The position numbers and the translations under genes are program-made. 64,000 nucleotides of DNA from Gammaproteobacteria bacterium. Lineage in GTDB: Bacteria > Pseudomonadota > Gammaproteobacteria > HTCC5015. Location of the stretch: assembly GCA_016928055.1 (NCBI GenBank), contig JAFGLM010000034.1, positions 1 to 64,000 on the forward strand. The letters run 5' to 3'. The notes under the pieces were generated by a model, which was not told the DNA's origin, searched no databases, and saw nothing but the letters and a program-made list of their open reading frames with translations. This document shows, in pieces, positions 19,339-27,390 of the stretch. Position 1 is the first letter of the stretch. Each line of letters begins with the position of its first letter.

Positions 19339-20008
19339 CATGTCTTTTATCAGTTTGTTTTCGCAAGCCAGTTTTATTGTGCAACTGGTGATGGCGGCGT
19401 TATTACTTGCATCGATTATTTCCTGGGTGTTTATATTCCAGAAATCGCGCATGCTGAGCCGCGCGCGACGTGATGCCGATCGTTTTGAAGATACCTTCTG
19501 GTCGGGTGGAAATTTGCGAGATTTATATTCTACGCTGCAGGAAAAAAACACAACGCTGCGAGGAATGGAACGTATCTTTGAAGCGGGATTCAGCGAGTTT
19601 ACCCGCCATATCCGTAATCGTAATGCGGCGGAACGTGTGGTTGACAGCTCGCATCGAGTTATGCGTGTGACATTGTCGCGTGAACTGGATGACCTCGAAA
19701 CCAACCTTAATTTTCTGGCCACAGTTGGATCAACCAGTCCATACGTCGGTTTGTTTGGAACCGTCTGGGGAATTATGAATGCCTTTCGTGGATTGGCCAA
19801 TGTGCAACAGGCAACACTCAGCATGGTCGCGCCCGGTATTGCCGAAGCGCTGATTGCCACCGCTATGGGCCTGGTAGCGGCCATACCGGCGGTGATTGCA
19901 TATAACCGTTTTTCGCGTCAGGTCGAACGCATGGTGAATCGCTATGAAAATTTTATGGAAGAATTTTCCGCCCTGATTCAGCGTCAGGTGTTTACCAAGG
20001 AAGAGTAA
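19328..20008 (+). CDS. tolQ: Tol-Pal motor subunit TolQ
   Basis: TolQ is the pentameric inner-membrane channel of the proton-driven Tol motor, homologous to ExbB and MotA. Three membrane segments are visible: about residues 15-38 (IVQLVMAALLLASIISWVFIF) and two in the TVGSTSPYVGLFGTVWGIM and GLVAAIPAVIAYN regions. The GTG at 19328, inside the end of ybgC, has GGAGAG about ten bases upstream; an ATG four codons later is possible. The protein has 226 residues. Confidence 0.94.
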   Translation: MNADMSFISLFSQASFIVQLVMAALLLASIISWVFIFQKSRMLSRARRDADRFEDTFWSGGNLRDLYSTLQEKNTTLRGMERIFEAGFSEFTRHIRNRNAAERVVDSSHRVMRVTLSRELDDLETNLNFLATVGSTSPYVGLFGTVWGIMNAFRGLANVQQATLSMVAPGIAEALIATAMGLVAAIPAVIAYNRFSRQVERMVNRYENFMEEFSALIQRQVFTKEE

Positions 20009-20082
20009 TCCATTTTGAACTAGATTTTATTTCATTGATCAAACCCGGCAATGAACCGCAGTCGTAAGATACGGAAAATACA

Positions 20083-20505
20083 ATGGCTTATTATCGTCGC
20101 AAACTGATGTCAGAAATTAATGTCGTACCTTACATCGACGTCATGCTGGTTTTGCTGGTGATTTTTATGATCACTGCGCCATTATTAACTCAGGGTGTTG
20201 AAGTTGAATTGCCGCAAACATCCAATGAGCCGTTACCGCCTGATCAAAAACAGCCCATTGTTTTAACTGTCGATGCAGCAGGTCGTTATTTCCTAAATAT
20301 TGGCTCCGAACCGGATCAGGCAATTGATACTAAAACCCTGCAACTGATTGTCGGTAAAGTAACCGGCGTGAAGCCCGATACAACCGTGTTTGTGCGTGGC
20401 GATCATCGCGCTGATTATGGAAAGATTGTCAGCGCCATGAGTGTTTTGCAGACGGCCGGAGTTAAAAAGGTCAGCCTGGTAACAGAACATGAAACGGGTG
20501 GTTAG
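20083..20505 (+). CDS. tolR: Tol-Pal motor subunit TolR
   Basis: TolR partners TolQ; its single membrane helix carries the proton-binding aspartate in INVVPYIDVMLVLLVIFM (about residue 23). A periplasmic domain that can bind peptidoglycan follows (about 45-140). Length 140. The stop codon is adjacent to and shares bases with the tolA GTG start at 20505, so translation is coupled. Confidence 0.95.
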   Translation: MAYYRRKLMSEINVVPYIDVMLVLLVIFMITAPLLTQGVEVELPQTSNEPLPPDQKQPIVLTVDAAGRYFLNIGSEPDQAIDTKTLQLIVGKVTGVKPDTTVFVRGDHRADYGKIVSAMSVLQTAGVKKVSLVTEHETGG

Positions 20506-21290
20506 TGGTGACTTATATGACTGTCCGTAACAATGCCGCTTCGGAATACCGAGGCGCAGTGATTGGATCGGTTGTATTGCATGTCGCAGTGTTAATCGGA
20601 TTGGTTTTCAATTTCAATATATTTGAAAAAGACGATTCTATTGTTTATGCAAAAGTGATTGACGCGGTAGTTGTTGATTCCAGTGTTCTGGATGCGCTGG
20701 ATCAGGAAAATCAACAAAAGGAGAATCTGAAAAAACAACAGTTGTTGCAGGCTGAAAAGAAACGTCAGCAGGAAGCGGAGCAGCTTGAAAAAGAAAAACT
20801 GGAACAACAGCGTTTAGCCGAACAGAAAAAACAGCAAGAAGCCATACGGCTGGCAGAGAAGAAGCGTTTGCAGGAGCAACAGACACTGGCGGAACAAAAA
20901 CGCGTGGAAGATGAGCGTCGCTTGCGCGAGCAGGCGCAAGCTGCGGAGTGGGAAAAGTTGCAGGCTGAAGAGCGCGCCGCAGCCGAACAGGCGCGCGGTC
21001 GCGAGTTGGCAAACAATATGGATTTATATAAGCAAGCGATCAAACAACGTGTTGATCGTAATTGGGTCAGGCCGGTTTCTGCTGAAGACTGGTATACCTG
21101 TGAAGTGAGTGTTGATCAGATTCCAGGTGGCGAAGTTGTCAATGTCGAAATTTTAAAATGCGATGGCGATGCGATCTTTCAACGATCTGTGATGAATGCA
21201 GTCTATAAATCGTCACCCCTGCCGGACCCGTCCAATCCGGCCTTGTTCGACCGGCGCATACAATTTACTTTCAAGGTTCCAGGTGAATGA
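20505..21290 (+). CDS. tolA: Tol-Pal linker protein TolA
   Basis: TolA spans the periplasm and links the TolQR motor to Pal and TolB. One N-terminal membrane helix is present (GAVIGSVVLHVAVLIGLVFN, about residues 17-36). A long charged helical domain II rich in K, Q, E and A follows (about 65-165), and then the globular domain III with NRNW-like DRNWVRP and the cysteine pair CEVSVD...LKCDGD. At 261 residues it is shorter than the enteric protein because domain II is compact. Two GTG codons are adjacent at 20505 and 20508, and an ATG at 20517 is also possible. Confidence 0.92.
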   Translation: MVTYMTVRNNAASEYRGAVIGSVVLHVAVLIGLVFNFNIFEKDDSIVYAKVIDAVVVDSSVLDALDQENQQKENLKKQQLLQAEKKRQQEAEQLEKEKLEQQRLAEQKKQQEAIRLAEKKRLQEQQTLAEQKRVEDERRLREQAQAAEWEKLQAEERAAAEQARGRELANNMDLYKQAIKQRVDRNWVRPVSAEDWYTCEVSVDQIPGGEVVNVEILKCDGDAIFQRSVMNAVYKSSPLPDPSNPALFDRRIQFTFKVPGE

Positions 21291-21303
21291 GGAAAATCAA
21301 ATT

Positions 21304-22605
21304 GTGAATTTTCTACGTATAACGATTTTATTAATTGCAGCTTATAGCAGTCAGGCATTTTCCGTATTGCATATTGAAATCACCGGCGCCAATGCCAGTG
21401 CCTTACCGATTGCCATTGTGCCGTTTGGCTGGAAATCCACCAGTGGTCGTTTACCGGTTGAATTTTCAGAAGTGATTGGTTCGGATCTCGAACGTAGCGG
21501 ACAATTTCGCGCCGTACCGGTAGATCAGATGATCCACCAGCCGCACAAGGGCTCTGAAATAAAATTCGAGAACTGGAGTATTTTAGGTGTTGAAAACGTC
21601 GTAGTTGGTAACGTGGTATTAAACAGCGGCAGTTACTATGTTATCGAGTTTCAGCTTTTTGATGTATTTAAAAAGAGACAACTGGTCGGACAAAGTTTTA
21701 CGGTACCGGCGAATGAATTACGCAATGTCGCGCATGCGATCAGCGATGAAATATATAAAGCATTAACCGGTGAACGCGGCGCGTTTAATACTCGTATCGC
21801 TTATGTGGTGGCGGAACCCTATCAGGGTAAGCTTCAGTATCGCCTCGAAGTGGCGGATACCGATGGTTATGATGCGCGCACTATATTACGATCAAAGCAA
21901 CCTATCATGTCACCCAGTTGGTCACCGGACGGGCGTTATCTGGCATATGTGTCTTTTGAAAGCAAGCGTTCTGAAATCTGGGTGCATGCTGTATTTGAAG
22001 GTAAACGCGACGTGGTGGCCAGATTTAAAGGCATTAATAGCGCGCCGGTGTGGTCACCGGATGGTCGTAAGCTGGCGTTAACGTCGTCGCATAAAGGCAA
22101 TTCCGATATTTATTTACTCGATCTTGCCGACAAAACCATGCAGCAACTGACCGATGATTGGGCGATTGATACTGAACCGGCGTGGATGCCGGACGGTAAG
22201 GCTATCGTCTTTACCTCCGGTCGAAGCGGCAGCCCCCAACTTTATTTTCTGGCGCTTGATGGCAGCAAAGCCCGCCGCTTAACCTTTGAAGGTAAATACA
22301 ATGCCAGCGCTACGATTTCACCGGATGGTAAAACGATTGCCATGGTGCACGGCGAAGCGGGCAGATACCAGATTGCTGCACTGGATATGAAGACGGGCTT
22401 GTTCCGTCTGTTAACCAACGGCCGGCTTGATGAATCACCCAGTTTTGCACCGAACGGAAGTATTGTTTTGTATGCAACAGAACAACAGGGCCGAGGCATA
22501 TTGGCCGCTGTTTCAATAGATGGCCGAACCCGTCAAAGTCTGGCTTTTTCTGACGGCAATATACGTGAGCCTACCTGGGGTCCATTTCCAGCACAAAGAC
22601 GATAA
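21304..22605 (+). CDS. tolB: Tol-Pal periplasmic beta-propeller TolB
   Basis: TolB is a periplasmic protein whose release from Pal drives outer-membrane constriction. The GTG at 21304 with GAGGA upstream gives a good signal peptide (MNFLRITILLIAAYSSQAFS, cleavage near 20). The N-terminal domain (IAIVPFGWKS, about 35-160) is followed by six-bladed propeller repeats with the TolB box SPSWSPDGRYLAYVS, APVWSPDGRKLAL and EPAWMPDGKAIVF. Length 433. The GTG at 21283 would put seven residues before the signal peptide. Confidence 0.95.
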   Translation: MNFLRITILLIAAYSSQAFSVLHIEITGANASALPIAIVPFGWKSTSGRLPVEFSEVIGSDLERSGQFRAVPVDQMIHQPHKGSEIKFENWSILGVENVVVGNVVLNSGSYYVIEFQLFDVFKKRQLVGQSFTVPANELRNVAHAISDEIYKALTGERGAFNTRIAYVVAEPYQGKLQYRLEVADTDGYDARTILRSKQPIMSPSWSPDGRYLAYVSFESKRSEIWVHAVFEGKRDVVARFKGINSAPVWSPDGRKLALTSSHKGNSDIYLLDLADKTMQQLTDDWAIDTEPAWMPDGKAIVFTSGRSGSPQLYFLALDGSKARRLTFEGKYNASATISPDGKTIAMVHGEAGRYQIAALDMKTGLFRLLTNGRLDESPSFAPNGSIVLYATEQQGRGILAAVSIDGRTRQSLAFSDGNIREPTWGPFPAQRR

Positions 22606-22637
22606 AATAACAAATGCATTTAGCAGAGGAATAATCC

Positions 22638-23168
22638 ATGAACAAACTTCTATTCAGTGGCCTTGCAATATTTTTCCTGTTAGTCGGCGGATGTTCGACC
22701 AGTGGTGGTATATACGATGATACTGCCGACCAATCCACCAGCGGTGATGGTGTTGATGTGATGGCAATGGATGAAGACTGCAAAGCACCCTGTGCATTTC
22801 CACGCAGTGCATTGGAAGATCCGGCCGGCGTCCTGGCCGGTCGTCTGATTTTCTTTGACTATGACAGCGCAGAAATTAAGTCCGAATATCAGGATCTCAT
22901 TGTTGCGCATGGTAAGTATCTGGCGTCTTATCCCGATACCAAAATACGTCTCGAAGGGCATACCGATGAACGCGGTTCGCGCGAATACAATCTGGCACTG
23001 GGTGAAGAAAGAGCGAAATCGGTGCGGCGATTATTGTTATTGCAAGGTGTTGGCGACGACAGAATTAATGTTGTCAGTTTTGGCGAAGAGTTGCCAATGG
23101 ATCTTGGTCATGATGAATCGGCCTGGAAACAGAACCGTCGGGTGGAGTTGGTTTATGAAGACCGTTAA
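22638..23168 (+). CDS. pal: Peptidoglycan-associated lipoprotein Pal
   Basis: A lipoprotein anchored in the outer membrane and bound to peptidoglycan. The signal peptide ends in a lipobox LLVGGC (cysteine about residue 19). The C-terminal OmpA-like domain (about 70-175) has FFDYDSAEIKSEY, LEGHTDERGSREYNLALGEERA and QNRRVELVY, including the aspartate and arginine that hold diaminopimelate. Length 176. The cpoB start lies inside its last codons. Confidence 0.96.
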   Translation: MNKLLFSGLAIFFLLVGGCSTSGGIYDDTADQSTSGDGVDVMAMDEDCKAPCAFPRSALEDPAGVLAGRLIFFDYDSAEIKSEYQDLIVAHGKYLASYPDTKIRLEGHTDERGSREYNLALGEERAKSVRRLLLLQGVGDDRINVVSFGEELPMDLGHDESAWKQNRRVELVYEDR

Positions 23169-23958
23169 AGCCTGTTTTAATTTCTGTTGCCTGTGTGGTT
23201 TAGCATTGCCGCTTGCAGTGATCGCAGGTACGCGTGACGATATTGAAGAATTACAAATAGGCCAACAGGAAATACAGGCACGCTTGAACCAGATTGAAGC
23301 AGGCGTACAGAACAAGGGTTTGCTGGAAATGGCGCAAACCCTGGAACGTATACAGATAGAATTGCGCGAGTTGCGTGGTCAGATCGAACAACAGGGCTAT
23401 GATCTGGAAGGCATCAAGAAACGCCAACGTGAGTTATATCTTGATATTGATCGACGAATCAACGATATGCAGTTACATGGTTCGATGAATACTTCAGCGA
23501 GCCAATCAAGCCTTTCTGATATGGCAGATGTTGCGCCTGTTGCATCTGCAGGTCAAGCCACTACCGAAACCGATCAGGAGCGTGAGGATTATAAATCAGC
23601 GTTTGAATCGCTCAAGGAAGCGCGTTATAACCAGGCGATTGAGGCGTTTACCGTATTTCTTAAAAAATACCCAAAAGGGAAATACGCTGATAATGCACAG
23701 TACTGGTTGGGAGAAGCCAACTATGTTTCGCGGAACTTTGATAAGGCATTGCAGGAATTTGGCAAGGTGCTGGATCAGTATCCACGCAGTGCCAAAGTGC
23801 CGGATGCTAAATTGAAAATAGGATATACCTATTACGAACTCAAGCAATGGGATAAAGCGCGTCAGGTTTTAGCGGGCATTGTAAGTGCGCACGCCAGCAG
23901 TTCGGTTGCACCACTTGCGGAACAGAGGTTGCAGAGGATGTCGCAGGAAGGCCATTAG
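23155..23958 (+). CDS. cpoB: Cell division coordinator CpoB (YbgF)
   Basis: CpoB is a periplasmic TPR protein that couples the Tol system to peptidoglycan synthesis at the septum. The ATG at 23155, overlapping the pal stop, begins a signal peptide (MKTVKACFNFCCLCGLALPL). A coiled-coil region (about 25-105, IEELQIGQQEIQARLNQIEAG onward) is followed by a linker and three TPR-like repeats (DYKSAFESLKEARYNQAIEAF, AQYWLGEANYVSRNFDKAL, DAKLKIGYTYYELKQWDKAR). Length 267. Confidence 0.93.
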   Translation: MKTVKACFNFCCLCGLALPLAVIAGTRDDIEELQIGQQEIQARLNQIEAGVQNKGLLEMAQTLERIQIELRELRGQIEQQGYDLEGIKKRQRELYLDIDRRINDMQLHGSMNTSASQSSLSDMADVAPVASAGQATTETDQEREDYKSAFESLKEARYNQAIEAFTVFLKKYPKGKYADNAQYWLGEANYVSRNFDKALQEFGKVLDQYPRSAKVPDAKLKIGYTYYELKQWDKARQVLAGIVSAHASSSVAPLAEQRLQRMSQEGH

Positions 23959-23994
23959 AATCTGCATCAAAATTATTGCGCTCGAATTAGCATT

Positions 23995-24639
23995 GTGCCC
24001 ACGCAATTACGCATAACAGAAATATTTCATTCATTACAAGGTGAATCGACCAGCGTTGGCATACCAACGGTGTTTATTCGTTTGACCGGCTGCCCTTTGC
24101 GTTGTCAGTATTGTGATACGACTTATGCTTTTACTGGTGGTCAAACGATGGAATTGACTGATATCCTGCAACAACTTAGAAAGTATCGTACTCCTTACGT
24201 TACCGTGACCGGCGGTGAGCCATTAGCGCAAAAGTCCTGCCTGGAATTATTGCGGCTACTTTGTGATAGAGAATACAAAGTATCACTCGAAACCAGTGGC
24301 GCAATCGATATCAGTCAGGTCGATGCACGCGTTACAACGGTGATGGATATTAAAACACCGGGTTCAGGTGAGCAGGAGCGTAATCTTTGGTCCAATATTG
24401 ATCTGCTCAAAGCAACTGATCAAATCAAGTTTGTTTTATGTGATCGGGACGATTACGAATGGGCTTGCCGGATATTGGATGAGTACAAACTAACCGAAAG
24501 ACTGGAAGTGCTGTTTTCGCCCAGTTGCGATCAACTTAATGCCACGCAATTGGCTGACTGGATTTTGCAGGATCAATTAGCGGTACGTTTTCAATTGCAG
24601 TTGCATAAAATTCTATGGGGTAATCAACCGGGTCATTAG
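23995..24639 (+). CDS. queE: 7-carboxy-7-deazaguanine synthase QueE
   Basis: QueE is a radical SAM enzyme that contracts carboxytetrahydropterin to 7-carboxy-7-deazaguanine in queuosine synthesis. The cluster motif is [14 protein letters not shown] (CxxxCxxC, residues about 33-40). [10 protein letters not shown] and TGGEPLAQ (the SAM-binding GGE) are intact. The start is GTG at 23995; upstream there is only weak purine-rich sequence. It precedes queC by 13 bases. Queuosine insertion genes queA and tgt are also in the window, at 39-41 kb. Confidence 0.95.
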   Translation: MPTQLRITEIFHSLQGESTSVGIPTVFIRLTGCPLRCQYCDTTYAFTGGQTMELTDILQQLRKYRTPYVTVTGGEPLAQKSCLELLRLLCDREYKVSLETSGAIDISQVDARVTTVMDIKTPGSGEQERNLWSNIDLLKATDQIKFVLCDRDDYEWACRILDEYKLTERLEVLFSPSCDQLNATQLADWILQDQLAVRFQLQLHKILWGNQPGH

Positions 24640-24652
24640 CCGTATAAAGAAC

Positions 24653-25339
24653 ATGCAGGTAAATCATCAAAAAGCTGTGGTACTGCTTTCCGGTGGCCTT
24701 GACTCGGCGACCACACTGGCGATTGCCCGCGAGCAGAATTTTGAATGTTATGCGATCAGCTTTGATTATGGTCAACGTCATCGGGCTGAGCTGGTCGCAG
24801 CAGGGCGCGTTGCAGAAAAGTATAAAGTCAAGCAACACAAAACCGTTCGTATCGATCTGGATAATATGGGTGGATCTGCATTAACGGATGTCAGCCTGGC
24901 AGTGCCCGAATCTCATTCAGAAGGTATACCGATAACCTATGTACCGGCACGCAATACCGTATTTCTGGCATTGGCGCTGGGTTGGGCAGAGATAATTGGC
25001 GCCAGTGAGATCTTTATCGGCGTGAATGCGGTGGATTACTCCGGTTATCCGGATTGCCGGCCGGAATTTATCCGGGCATTTGAACGGTTGGCGGGATTGG
25101 CCACCAAAGCCGGCGTTGAAGGCGCGCATTTCAAGATTCACACTCCGTTGATCGATCTGAGTAAGGCTGACATTATCCGCCGTGGCACCGATCTTGGTGT
25201 TGATTACGGCATGACGGTATCCTGTTATCGCGCCGATGCAGTGGGGCGAGCCTGCGGTCGTTGCGATTCCTGCCGATTCCGGCGACAGGGTTTTGAACAG
25301 GCAGGGCTGTCTGATCCGACACCTTATGTAATCGAATAA
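24653..25339 (+). CDS. queC: 7-cyano-7-deazaguanine synthase QueC
   Basis: QueC uses ATP and ammonia to convert carboxy-deazaguanine into preQ0. The PP-loop [11 protein letters not shown] (residues 13-23) binds ATP, and the four zinc cysteines are in [21 protein letters not shown] near the C-terminus. [14 protein letters not shown] is a family signature. Length 228. It ends about 70 bases upstream of tRNA-Lys. Confidence 0.96.
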   Translation: MQVNHQKAVVLLSGGLDSATTLAIAREQNFECYAISFDYGQRHRAELVAAGRVAEKYKVKQHKTVRIDLDNMGGSALTDVSLAVPESHSEGIPITYVPARNTVFLALALGWAEIIGASEIFIGVNAVDYSGYPDCRPEFIRAFERLAGLATKAGVEGAHFKIHTPLIDLSKADIIRRGTDLGVDYGMTVSCYRADAVGRACGRCDSCRFRRQGFEQAGLSDPTPYVIE

Positions 25340-25409
25340 ACTTGAGCCGAGCGTGTATTGTGAGTAAAATCCGCAGCCTTCTTGATATCCCCACGATTTC
25401 GGAATCTAT

Positions 25410-25485
25410 GGGCCGTTAGCTCAGTCGGTAGAGCAGTTGGCTTTTAACCAATTGGTCGCAGGTTCGAATCCTGCACGGCCCACCA
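25410..25485 (+). tRNA. tRNA-Lys (anticodon TTT)
   Basis: A complete 76-nt cloverleaf. The acceptor stem GGGCCGT pairs with ACGGCCC, the D-arm is GCTCAGTCGGTAGAGC, the anticodon loop CTTTTAA carries TTT, and the T-arm is CAGGTTCGAATCCTG. CCA is encoded at the 3' end. A tRNA-Lys after queC is common in gammaproteobacteria. The region behind it is rearranged, as is typical of tRNA-linked integration sites. Confidence 0.97.
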
Positions 25486-25564
25486 ACACGTCTAGTGCAT
25501 TATCAGAAAACATGATGATGTAGCACGTGAAACTAATGAACCAAAACAGATTCGAACCTGCGAC
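25455..25564. repeat. Inverted 16-bp copy of the tRNA-Lys T-arm
   Basis: GTCGCAGGTTCGAATC inside the tRNA (25455-25470) recurs exactly, inverted, at 25549-25564. The flanks do not match beyond a base or two. The two copies are 78 bases apart. This could be the footprint of an element that used the tRNA as target, or a remnant of another tRNA gene. Confidence 0.6.
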
Positions 25565-25868
25565 GTATAAGAAAGGCAAATGAAAATAGCTGAAAAATAT
25601 GTCGAGTCCGTTCGACAAGACTATCTCGCGCATCCCTGCGCTCGGGTTCGACAAATTTGCATTAAGTATAGTTTTAATTTTTTAAGCGAGTGAGTCACTG
25701 ACTCAAGATCTCAAACTTCGAAACTCCTACGTATAAAAAAGCAATTCGACAAGACTGGAGCAGGGCAGACCAGCGAAATTGCACCCTTAAGCCGCTTGCC
25801 CAATTCAATATTGGGACTATAATAGCCCTATTGATCAAAATGATCACTTCTATTACATAGGTGAAACC
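25486..25868. other. Gene-free, rearranged stretch behind tRNA-Lys
   Basis: No credible gene is seen. It contains the inverted tRNA scrap (25549-25564), a perfect 7-1-7 palindrome TGAGTCA-C-TGACTCA at 25691-25705, and fragments repeated in direct orientation: ACGTATAA at 25563-25570 and 25729-25736, and TTCGACAAGACT at 25611-25622 and 25745-25756. The last 75 bases hold the promoter and operator of the antitoxin gene. The pattern looks like debris from insertions and deletions. Confidence 0.6.
25796..25846 (+). promoter_or_regulatory. Promoter and palindromic operator of the Phd/YefM antitoxin gene
   Basis: TTGCCC (25796-25801), a 16-nt spacer and a perfect TATAAT (25818-25823) form a sigma-70 promoter. 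Just downstream, TGATCA-AAA-TGATCA (25832-25846) is a perfect inverted repeat, well placed for autorepression by the antitoxin. The antitoxin ATG follows with AGGTGA five bases ahead. Confidence 0.6.
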
Positions 25869-26132
25869 ATGCGTAATATCGCGGCGAAAGAAGCAAAAAC
25901 CCATTTCGGAGAACTGCTGGATAATGCTCAACGTGAGCCCATTACCATTGAAAAGCATGGCCGCGCAGTGGCTGTCGTCTTATCAACCCAGGAATATAAC
26001 GAAATGAAGCTCATGCACCTGCGGGCCGAGTTGGCGATTGGTGAAGCACAAGCAGACCGGGGCCAATTTGCCGAGAATTACAGCCTGGAAGGACTGATCA
26101 ACGAACTGGACAACGAAACTAAAAGCTCATAA
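25869..26132 (+). CDS. Phd/YefM-family antitoxin
   Basis: An 87-residue antitoxin. The N-terminal DNA-binding part reads MRNIAAKEAKTHFGELLDNAQREPITIEKHGRAVAVVLSTQEY, the standard Phd/YefM pattern. The C-terminal toxin-binding tail is rich in acidic residues. It appears intact, with its own promoter, operator and ribosome site. The toxin gene that follows two bases after the stop codon is truncated, so this is now an orphan antitoxin that may still repress its promoter or neutralise a related toxin. Confidence 0.85.
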   Translation: MRNIAAKEAKTHFGELLDNAQREPITIEKHGRAVAVVLSTQEYNEMKLMHLRAELAIGEAQADRGQFAENYSLEGLINELDNETKSS

Positions 26133-26134
26133 TC

Positions 26135-26269
26135 ATGGGGTGCTTTAAACTTACGCTCAAAGCGGAAGCAGACTTAAAAAGTATTGGCCGCTATACGCAA
26201 ATGCAATGGGGAATTCGACAACGGAACAAGTACCTTGCCGGCCTGGACGCTTCGTGCTGTGGGACATGA
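26135..26269 (+). pseudogene. Truncated ParE/RelE-type toxin
   Basis: The ATG two bases after the antitoxin stop begins FKLTLKAEADLKSIGRYTQ, then QWGIRQRNKYLAGLDA. This is the N-terminus of ParE-family toxins (KAEADL.DIGRYT, WG..QRN.YL..LDA). After about 40 residues homology stops at roughly 26250 and the frame ends at TGA 26267-26269. A normal toxin is about 95-100 residues, so the catalytic or gyrase-binding C-terminus is lost. The sequence directly beyond belongs to another gene. Confidence 0.75.
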
Positions 26270-26834
26270 TTTATCAGATCCAATTACTGGTTACGATTTT
26301 GGAGCAAAAGCAGAATTTCTTAATTTTGAGTATCGTGTGAGCGAGAGTTCTCAACAATCCGGATTGGAACGATTTGATATATTGAATATTTCATCATACA
26401 AGCCGATAAATTATTTTTTTAAACCTATTTCATGGGATTTTCATATTAGTCGGCAGCGCAAGTGGATCGATGATGGTCGGGAACTGGTCACAAGTATAGG
26501 TGGTGCTCTTGGATACGCGGTGGGTTTGAGTGATTTAAATTTAGTTGCTAAATTAGATTTTGATTTAGATTATAGCGGTTTGTTTGATGACAAATTTAAA
26601 TTTCAGCATGGTGTATCGATAGGCATTTTTAAACAATTGCCCAAGTTTTCTTTTGCTGCGGGTTATTCCTACATGAATTACGCTGACGGGGCGTTCAATA
26701 GCGTTAATACAGAGTGGACAAGTTTTGGATACCATTTTGGTCAGGCTAATAGCCTTAACTTCAATATTTCCCACGATTCATCGGCGAGAATAAGTAACAC
26801 ATCGATTGGCATGAAGTATATGTTTTACTTCTAA
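26246..26834 (+). pseudogene. 3' fragment of a DUF4105-family gene
   Basis: From about 26246 the frame reads TLRAVGHDLSDPITGYDFGAK, then LERFDILNISSYKPINYFFKPISWDFHISRQRKW. This resembles the C-terminal, beta-strand-rich part of large DUF4105 (Lnb-like periplasmic) proteins, whose consensus I recall as HDL.DP..GY..GA and LERFDLIDI.SL.P...FF.P.SWK. The N-terminal several hundred residues, including the catalytic DUF4105 domain, are absent. The open frame extends upstream to 26184 only as an out-of-frame reading of the toxin gene. It is probably not expressed as a functional protein. The C-terminus ends in SIGMKYMFYF, typical of a beta-barrel. Confidence 0.65.
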
Positions 26835-26885
26835 AATGATTCAAAGTCGGAAAAAAATCCGGGTTTGGATCGGTATTGTCTTATT

Positions 26886-27293
26886 TTATTTTGATTGATT
26901 ATCGCTCGTATCATCCAGAATAATCTGTTGTACTTTATCACGGGTGTTTTCTTCGAGATGTGGATAACTGTCGATAATATGCGTCAGTTCGGTGGCAGTA
27001 ATGGCGAGTTCACCCGAATTTTCCAGCAGATTGGGTTTAAGCGGGATTAATTCAGCAATTGCGTAAAGAACGGATGCGCGTGTACCCAAACGCTTGGCGA
27101 TCAGGTTCAAATGTTTGCTGGCGTGGACACCACCGCGCACATTGCGTTCGAAGCGCGAAAGGTTGGCGGGCTCAATGCCGGATGCAATAGCAAGCTGATT
27201 AACAGAGAGTCCACGCGCCATCCTCAGGGCACGTACTACCGTGCCTATAAATTCCGGCGTATCTGCGTCTTCGTAATCATCAAAAAAATCCAT
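26886..27293 (-). CDS. XRE-family helix-turn-helix regulator
   Basis: A 135-residue protein. A short acidic leader is followed by a Cro/C1-type HTH (about residues 17-75): VVRALRMARGLSVNQLAIASGIEPANLSRFERNVRGGV, with the recognition helix around PANLSRFER. The C-terminal 55 residues are helical and match nothing I recognise. No partner toxin or phage gene adjoins it; it precedes the rearranged patch and follows bepA on the same strand, about 97 bases after the bepA start region. Target unknown. Confidence 0.7.
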   Translation of the reverse strand: MDFFDDYEDADTPEFIGTVVRALRMARGLSVNQLAIASGIEPANLSRFERNVRGGVHASKHLNLIAKRLGTRASVLYAIAELIPLKPNLLENSGELAITATELTHIIDSYPHLEENTRDKVQQIILDDTSDNQSK

Positions 27294-27390
27294 AAAATCA
27301 GCCCGCGACTTCGGTTCATACCGGACTTTAGACGAGATCTATATTCTACAGATTACGGCTCCATTGTGTAGCAATTAATTGTCAGATAGA

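Noticed and set aside
20638-21012. 124-residue frame antisense to tolA (and a cysteine/serine-rich 92-residue one)
   Set aside because: Low-complexity complement of the Lys/Gln/Glu-rich TolA domain II; biased composition explains the open frames.
25421-25654. Minus-strand frame of 77 residues ending GRAGFEPATNW...
   Set aside because: It is the antisense reading of tRNA-Lys. The GRAGFEPAT peptide is a well-known false protein produced from tRNA genes.
25695-25958. 87-residue minus-strand frame overlapping the antitoxin gene
   Set aside because: It covers the antitoxin promoter and coding start and resembles no protein family; the plus-strand antitoxin is far better supported.
26184-26250. 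Extension of the DUF4105 fragment upstream to a start codon at 26184
   Set aside because: These bases are the toxin gene read in another frame; homology to DUF4105 proteins begins only at about 26246.
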